Made by a program: the position numbers and the translations under genes | Part shown: one piece after another, positions 5,654 to 7,606 of the stretch | Layout of the letters: each line of letters begins with the position of its first letter | Numbering within the stretch: position 1 is the stretch's first letter | The notes under the pieces: model-generated | Databases searched by the model: none | Told to the model about the DNA's origin: nothing | The model's input: only the letters and a program-made list of their open reading frames with translations | Source: Acidilobaceae archaeon | Lineage (GTDB): Archaea; Thermoproteota; Thermoprotei_A; Sulfolobales; Acidilobaceae | Assembly: GCA_027039295.1 (NCBI GenBank) | Contig: JALWEW010000112.1 | Coordinates: forward strand, 1 to 7,606 | Length of the DNA stretch: 7,606 nucleotides | Reading direction: 5' to 3'

Positions 5654-5673
5654 CTCCACCGGCCTCGGTGGAG
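5654..5673 (-). other. GC hairpin 1 of the rpl1 leader
   Basis: CTCCACCG (5654-5661) and CGGTGGAG (5666-5673) form a perfect 8-bp stem closing a 4-base loop, the tightest inverted repeat in the rpl11-rpl1 gap. If transcription starts about 26 bases downstream of the TATA-like element at 5699-5705, this hairpin would begin within a few bases of the 5' end of the rpl1 transcript. Confidence 0.55.
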
Positions 5674-5698
5674 TCGGGTGGGCCGGGAGCGGCTAGGG

Positions 5699-5705
5699 TA
5701 TATAA
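5699..5705 (-). promoter_or_regulatory. TATA-like element before rpl1
   Basis: TTATATA on the minus strand, set in GC-rich sequence, lies between the rpl11 stop and the rpl1 start. A transcript from it would start near 5676 and carry a leader of about 68 bases that includes both hairpins. No clear purine-rich TFB element precedes it, and TATATA is nearly symmetric. Promoter use and direction are uncertain. Confidence 0.4.
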
Positions 5706-5723
5706 GGAGGGGGCTCTAGCGCC

Positions 5724-6236
5724 TTACTCCTCCTTCTCCCATTCCTCCTCGTACTTCGCTAGCACGGCGTCGTAGTAGCCCTCCTCTACCATTCGCGTGA
5801 CCTCCTTGGGGTCCTTGCCATCAACCGTTATGCCTATGCTGCGGGCCGAGCCTAGTATGGTCTTCACGGCCGCCTTGAGGGTCTTCGCTAGGAGCTGGGG
5901 CTTCTTCTGGAGGGCTATCTCCACTATCTTCTCGAATGGCAGGTCGCCTATCTTCTGGTGCATGGGGTCGCCGCTGGGCTCCTTGGCTCCAACCGCCTTC
6001 AGTAGTAACGCGGTGGTGGTTGGGATGCCCACTTCTATCCTGTACTTCTTAGTCTTCGTGTCGACTATGATCTTCACTGGTATGGTGAGGCCCTCGTAGG
6101 CCTTCGTGAGCCTGTTTATCTCGTCTACGACCTCCTTAACGTTGAGTCCTAGAGCGCTCAGCGTCGGGCCCAGAGGCGGGCCGGGCCTCGCCTTGCCCCC
6201 CTCGATCTGGACCGTCACGACCTTCTCCTGGGGCAT
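5724..6236 (-). CDS. rpl11: Ribosomal protein uL11
   Basis: uL11 binds the GTPase-associated centre of 23S rRNA at the base of the L12 stalk. Numbered from ATG at 6236 (170 residues), the N-terminal domain shows VVTVQIEGGKARPGPPLGPT (6-25). This is the Pro-rich signature that contacts factors and thiopeptide antibiotics in other organisms. GIPTTTALLLKAVG (70-83) follows. The C-terminal rRNA-binding domain holds KTILGSARSIGITVDG (125-140). An acidic tail EEEWEKEE is typical of archaeal forms. A GTG at 6245 would add three residues, but it lies within AGGGTGG, which is a ribosome-binding site five bases before the ATG, so the ATG is preferred. The gene has its own TATA element at 6273-6281 and may head the rpl11-rpl1-rpl10 transcript. 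Confidence 0.96.
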   Translation of the reverse strand: MPQEKVVTVQIEGGKARPGPPLGPTLSALGLNVKEVVDEINRLTKAYEGLTIPVKIIVDTKTKKYRIEVGIPTTTALLLKAVGAKEPSGDPMHQKIGDLPFEKIVEIALQKKPQLLAKTLKAAVKTILGSARSIGITVDGKDPKEVTRMVEEGYYDAVLAKYEEEWEKEE

Positions 6237-6272
6237 ACCAGCCACCCTTTAGCGGCGCCGTGGCTTAGAGGG

Positions 6273-6284
6273 ATTATATTAGTG
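6273..6284 (-). promoter_or_regulatory. rpl11 promoter (TATA box)
   Basis: The minus strand reads CACTAATATAAT, an AT island in GC-rich sequence. The TATA centre near 6277 predicts a start around 6251, about 15 bases before the ATG of rpl11. Eleven bases (CACTAATATAA, 6284-6274) are identical to the element before secE, which strengthens both as promoters. Confidence 0.6.
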
Positions 6285-6301
6285 ACCCGCTCCAGGCCCC
6301 T

Positions 6302-6838
6302 CTATGCCTGGGAGGAGGCTCCCTCCTCCCTCACGGGCCTCACGTGCTCTAGGGGTATTGTTACGACGTTCTTGAACTCCAGCTCGAGAAGGCTCACCTC
6401 CACCTGCCTCTTCGACTTGTTCACCTCAACGACTCTGCCGGTGAGGCCCTTGAAGGGGCCGGCCACGATCTCGACTATGTCGCCCGGCTTCAGCTCGGGT
6501 ATCTCCACCTTAGGCTTGACTATGGCCACTATCTCCTCCGGCTTCACGGGCAGGGGCCTCCTCCTCTTGATGTGCCTTATCCCCCTGATGAGGTGGTAGA
6601 GGTCCGCTACCTTCTTCACCTCGACTATCACGTAGCCCTTGAGGCCAGGCGGCACTATAATACTCTTAACCGAGAGGCCTGCTGCCCGGGCCCTCTCAGC
6701 GAGTATGAGCGCCACCCTCTCCTCCGTGCCCCCAACCACGGTTAGCGCGAAGAACCTCGTCGCTGGCCTGGGGAGCTCCTCCCCAACCTCTCCCTCGAGG
6801 GCCTCGCCTGCCCTGGCCTCCCTCTCCTCCCCTTCCAA
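6302..6838 (-). CDS. spt5: Transcription elongation factor Spt5 (archaeal NusG homologue)
   Basis: Spt5 binds the RNA polymerase clamp coiled-coil together with Spt4, closes the DNA cleft, and promotes processive elongation and coupling to ribosomes. The 178-residue protein has an acidic N-terminal extension (1-25). The NGN domain follows (about 26-110, with RFFALTVVGGTEERVALIL and GLKGYVIVEV). A single KOW domain (114-168) contains PGDIVEIVAGPFKGLTGRV. The TTG start at 6838-6836 is supported by GGTGAGG five bases upstream, which lies in the last codons of secE. Only one base separates the secE stop from this start, so the two are translationally coupled. The N-terminal extension is somewhat longer than the family minimum. 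The last codons form a 9-bp GC hairpin. The gene is also annotated nusG in archaeal genomes. Confidence 0.95.
   Translation of the reverse strand: MEGEEREARAGEALEGEVGEELPRPATRFFALTVVGGTEERVALILAERARAAGLSVKSIIVPPGLKGYVIVEVKKVADLYHLIRGIRHIKRRRPLPVKPEEIVAIVKPKVEIPELKPGDIVEIVAGPFKGLTGRVVEVNKSKRQVEVSLLELEFKNVVTIPLEHVRPVREEGASSQA
6310..6330 (-). other. 9-bp GC hairpin at the 3' end of spt5
   Basis: GGGAGGAGG (6310-6318) and CCTCCTCCC (6322-6330) are perfect reverse complements around a 3-base spacer (loop five bases if the innermost pair is open). They lie in the last codons of spt5, five bases before its stop and some 26 bases before the rpl11 TATA element. No T-run follows, so it is not a classic terminator. 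It may mark a processing or 3'-end protection site between two transcription units. Confidence 0.5.
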
Positions 6839-6839
6839 G

Positions 6840-7034
6840 CTACCTCACCATTAAGACATGCACTAGATGTATGATGTATGCTATTCCCCCAACGAGTGTG
6901 AAGCCTAGTAGGTTAAGCTTCACGAGCAGGTTGAACTCCTCCTCGTCTGGCCTCCTGCTGAGCTTGAGGATCCTCCTCCACATGTCGATGTAGTACCGCA
7001 CCTTGCCGCCCAGCCCCTTGCCTGCTCCAGCCAA
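6840..7034 (-). CDS. secE: Preprotein translocase subunit SecE (Sec61 gamma)
   Basis: A 64-residue single-pass membrane protein that clamps the SecY channel in the Sec translocon. The amphipathic cytoplasmic helix VRYYIDMWRRILKLSRRPDE (12-31) has the family pattern '..WRRIL..ARKP...EF'. It is followed by EEFNLLVKLNLLGFTLVGG and one transmembrane helix (about 43-62, GFTLVGGIAYIIHLVHVLMV). The length fits archaeal SecE. The start is TTG at 7034-7032. Upstream of it are only weak purine motifs (GGGGTAGGA), and a GTG at residue 12 is a less likely alternative. A TATA element at 7074-7084 predicts a transcript start near 7051. The stop codon follows GGTGAGG, which serves as the ribosome-binding site of spt5. 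The secE-spt5-rpl11 order is a widely conserved archaeal arrangement. Confidence 0.92.
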   Translation of the reverse strand: MAGAGKGLGGKVRYYIDMWRRILKLSRRPDEEEFNLLVKLNLLGFTLVGGIAYIIHLVHVLMVR

Positions 7035-7073
7035 TCCAGTCCTACCCCAGGGGAGGCGGGCCGGTGCGGGTCG

Positions 7074-7084
7074 TTATATTAGTG
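7074..7084 (-). promoter_or_regulatory. secE promoter (TATA box)
   Basis: The minus strand reads CACTAATATAA, identical to the core of the rpl11 promoter. It begins two bases after the AMMECR1-family stop codon. The predicted transcript start is near 7051, giving secE a leader of about 17 bases. The sequence further downstream differs from that at rpl11, so the identity looks like promoter conservation and not a recent duplication. Confidence 0.6.
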
Positions 7085-7086
7085 GG

Positions 7087-7606
7087 CTACCCGCCCCCAT
7101 ACCTCCTCAGGGCCTCCTCGAGCTCCCTCCTGAGGTCCCTGTACTCGACGGGACCCCGGGGCCTGGACTCCCTCCAGGCCCTGGCCCTGTACCTGTAGAC
7201 CCTCGTCTCCGGGTCAAGCCAGCAGTCGGGCCAGAGGCCGGCCTTCACGCAGGTCTCCGATAGGAAGGTCTCCTCGTCCCACAGGTACTCCACGGGCACC
7301 ACCGGGAGTAGGAGGCCGCTGAAGGCGCCCCTCTCCACCACCACGCCATCCCTGCCCACGAGTATGAAGCCGAGCCTCCCCTCGGGGTCCCTGGGGGCCT
7401 CCTCGAGGGGTGAGAGGACGGAGACCTCGAATGTTACGTGGTCCAGCTCCCACTCCTCCATTGGCGGGAAGCGGGGGTCCCTGAAGGCGCTCTCGAGGGC
7501 GACCTCGACTACTGTCTCGGCGAGGCTCTTGAACGCCCTAACGTATCCTATGCAGCCCCTCAGCTCCCTCCTACCGCCCTCCAGGTACCTCTCAATCGTG
7601 ACGAAG
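7087..7606 (-). CDS. AMMECR1-family protein (5' end outside window)
   Basis: The visible frame covers 173 codons and remains open to the right edge, so the first roughly 25 to 50 residues are missing. The frame is open well beyond the ATG at 7461-7459, which is internal. The N-terminal visible part reads RELRGCIGYVRAFKSLAETV followed by ALESAFRDPRFPPM and HVTFEVSVLSPLEE. LRGCIG, DPRFPP and the EVSVLSP segment are the diagnostic blocks of the AMMECR1 domain. A second conserved area is LLPVVPVEYLWDEETFL, then WPDCW. The family is widespread in archaea and eukaryotes and often occurs near or fused to MEMO and AmmB radical-SAM proteins. Its biochemical role is not firmly established, although an oxygen- or metal-dependent redox role is often discussed. 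The stop TAG is two bases from the secE TATA element. No linked MEMO or radical-SAM gene is in view. Confidence 0.93.
   Translation of the reverse strand, partial: FVTIERYLEGGRRELRGCIGYVRAFKSLAETVVEVALESAFRDPRFPPMEEWELDHVTFEVSVLSPLEEAPRDPEGRLGFILVGRDGVVVERGAFSGLLLPVVPVEYLWDEETFLSETCVKAGLWPDCWLDPETRVYRYRARAWRESRPRGPVEYRDLRRELEEALRRYGGG

Noticed and set aside
7087..7461. AMMECR1 gene starting at the internal ATG 7461
   Set aside because: The frame remains open to 7606 and the upstream codons encode the conserved LRGCIG and DPRFPP blocks, so the ATG is internal and the gene is truncated only by the window edge.
1..7606. Mobile elements, CRISPR arrays, tRNA or rRNA genes, defence or novel multi-gene systems
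   Set aside because: No regularly spaced repeats, transposase-like frames, terminal inverted repeats, cloverleaf-like segments or unfamiliar operons were seen. Every substantial coding frame fits a known family.

Overview
The window looks like part of a GC-rich crenarchaeal genome, most likely a hyperthermophile of the Desulfurococcales type. That placement is an inference. It rests on archaeal-type ribosomal proteins (long uL10 with an acidic tail ending SGLFGF, short uL11 and uL1), a 64-residue archaeal SecE, a stand-alone archaeal Spt5, heavy use of AGG/ATA codons, frequent TTG and GTG starts, TATA-type promoters, and Shine-Dalgarno motifs of the GGGGGTGA type. The species cannot be named from this sequence.

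Left part (1 to about 3330, minus strand): a branched-chain/hydrophobic amino-acid type ABC importer operon read right to left. It comprises the membrane-anchored binding protein (livK-like), ATPase livG, ATPase livF, and the first 56 codons of a livH-like permease that runs off the left edge. livK has a clear TATA/BRE promoter. A hairpin followed by a T-rich tract lies after livK, and a possible internal promoter lies before livG. The livG-livF and livF-livH junctions are tight, and each upstream TGA stop is part of the downstream GGTGA ribosome-binding site.

Centre (about 3184 to 3919): a divergent promoter region holding an imperfect palindrome and a longer-range inverted repeat, then a plus-strand O-methyltransferase-fold gene. 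Its TAG stop shares the palindrome CTAG with the TAG stop of the convergent uL10 gene.

Right part (3916 to 7034, minus strand): the conserved archaeal transcription/translation cluster secE - spt5 - rpl11 - rpl1 - rpl10. The usual rpl12 gene does not follow rpl10. secE and rpl11 have TATA regions sharing an identical 11-base core. The rpl11-rpl1 gap is 115 bases with another TATA-like element and two strong GC hairpins, a candidate autoregulatory leader for uL1. Upstream of secE lies the 3' three-quarters of an AMMECR1-family gene, cut by the right edge.

No mobile element, CRISPR array, tRNA, rRNA or defence system was seen. The gene content is conventional. The items most worth a second look are regulatory: the L1 leader, the shared promoter core, the livK/livG operator-like motifs, the missing rpl12, and the zero-space convergent stop.
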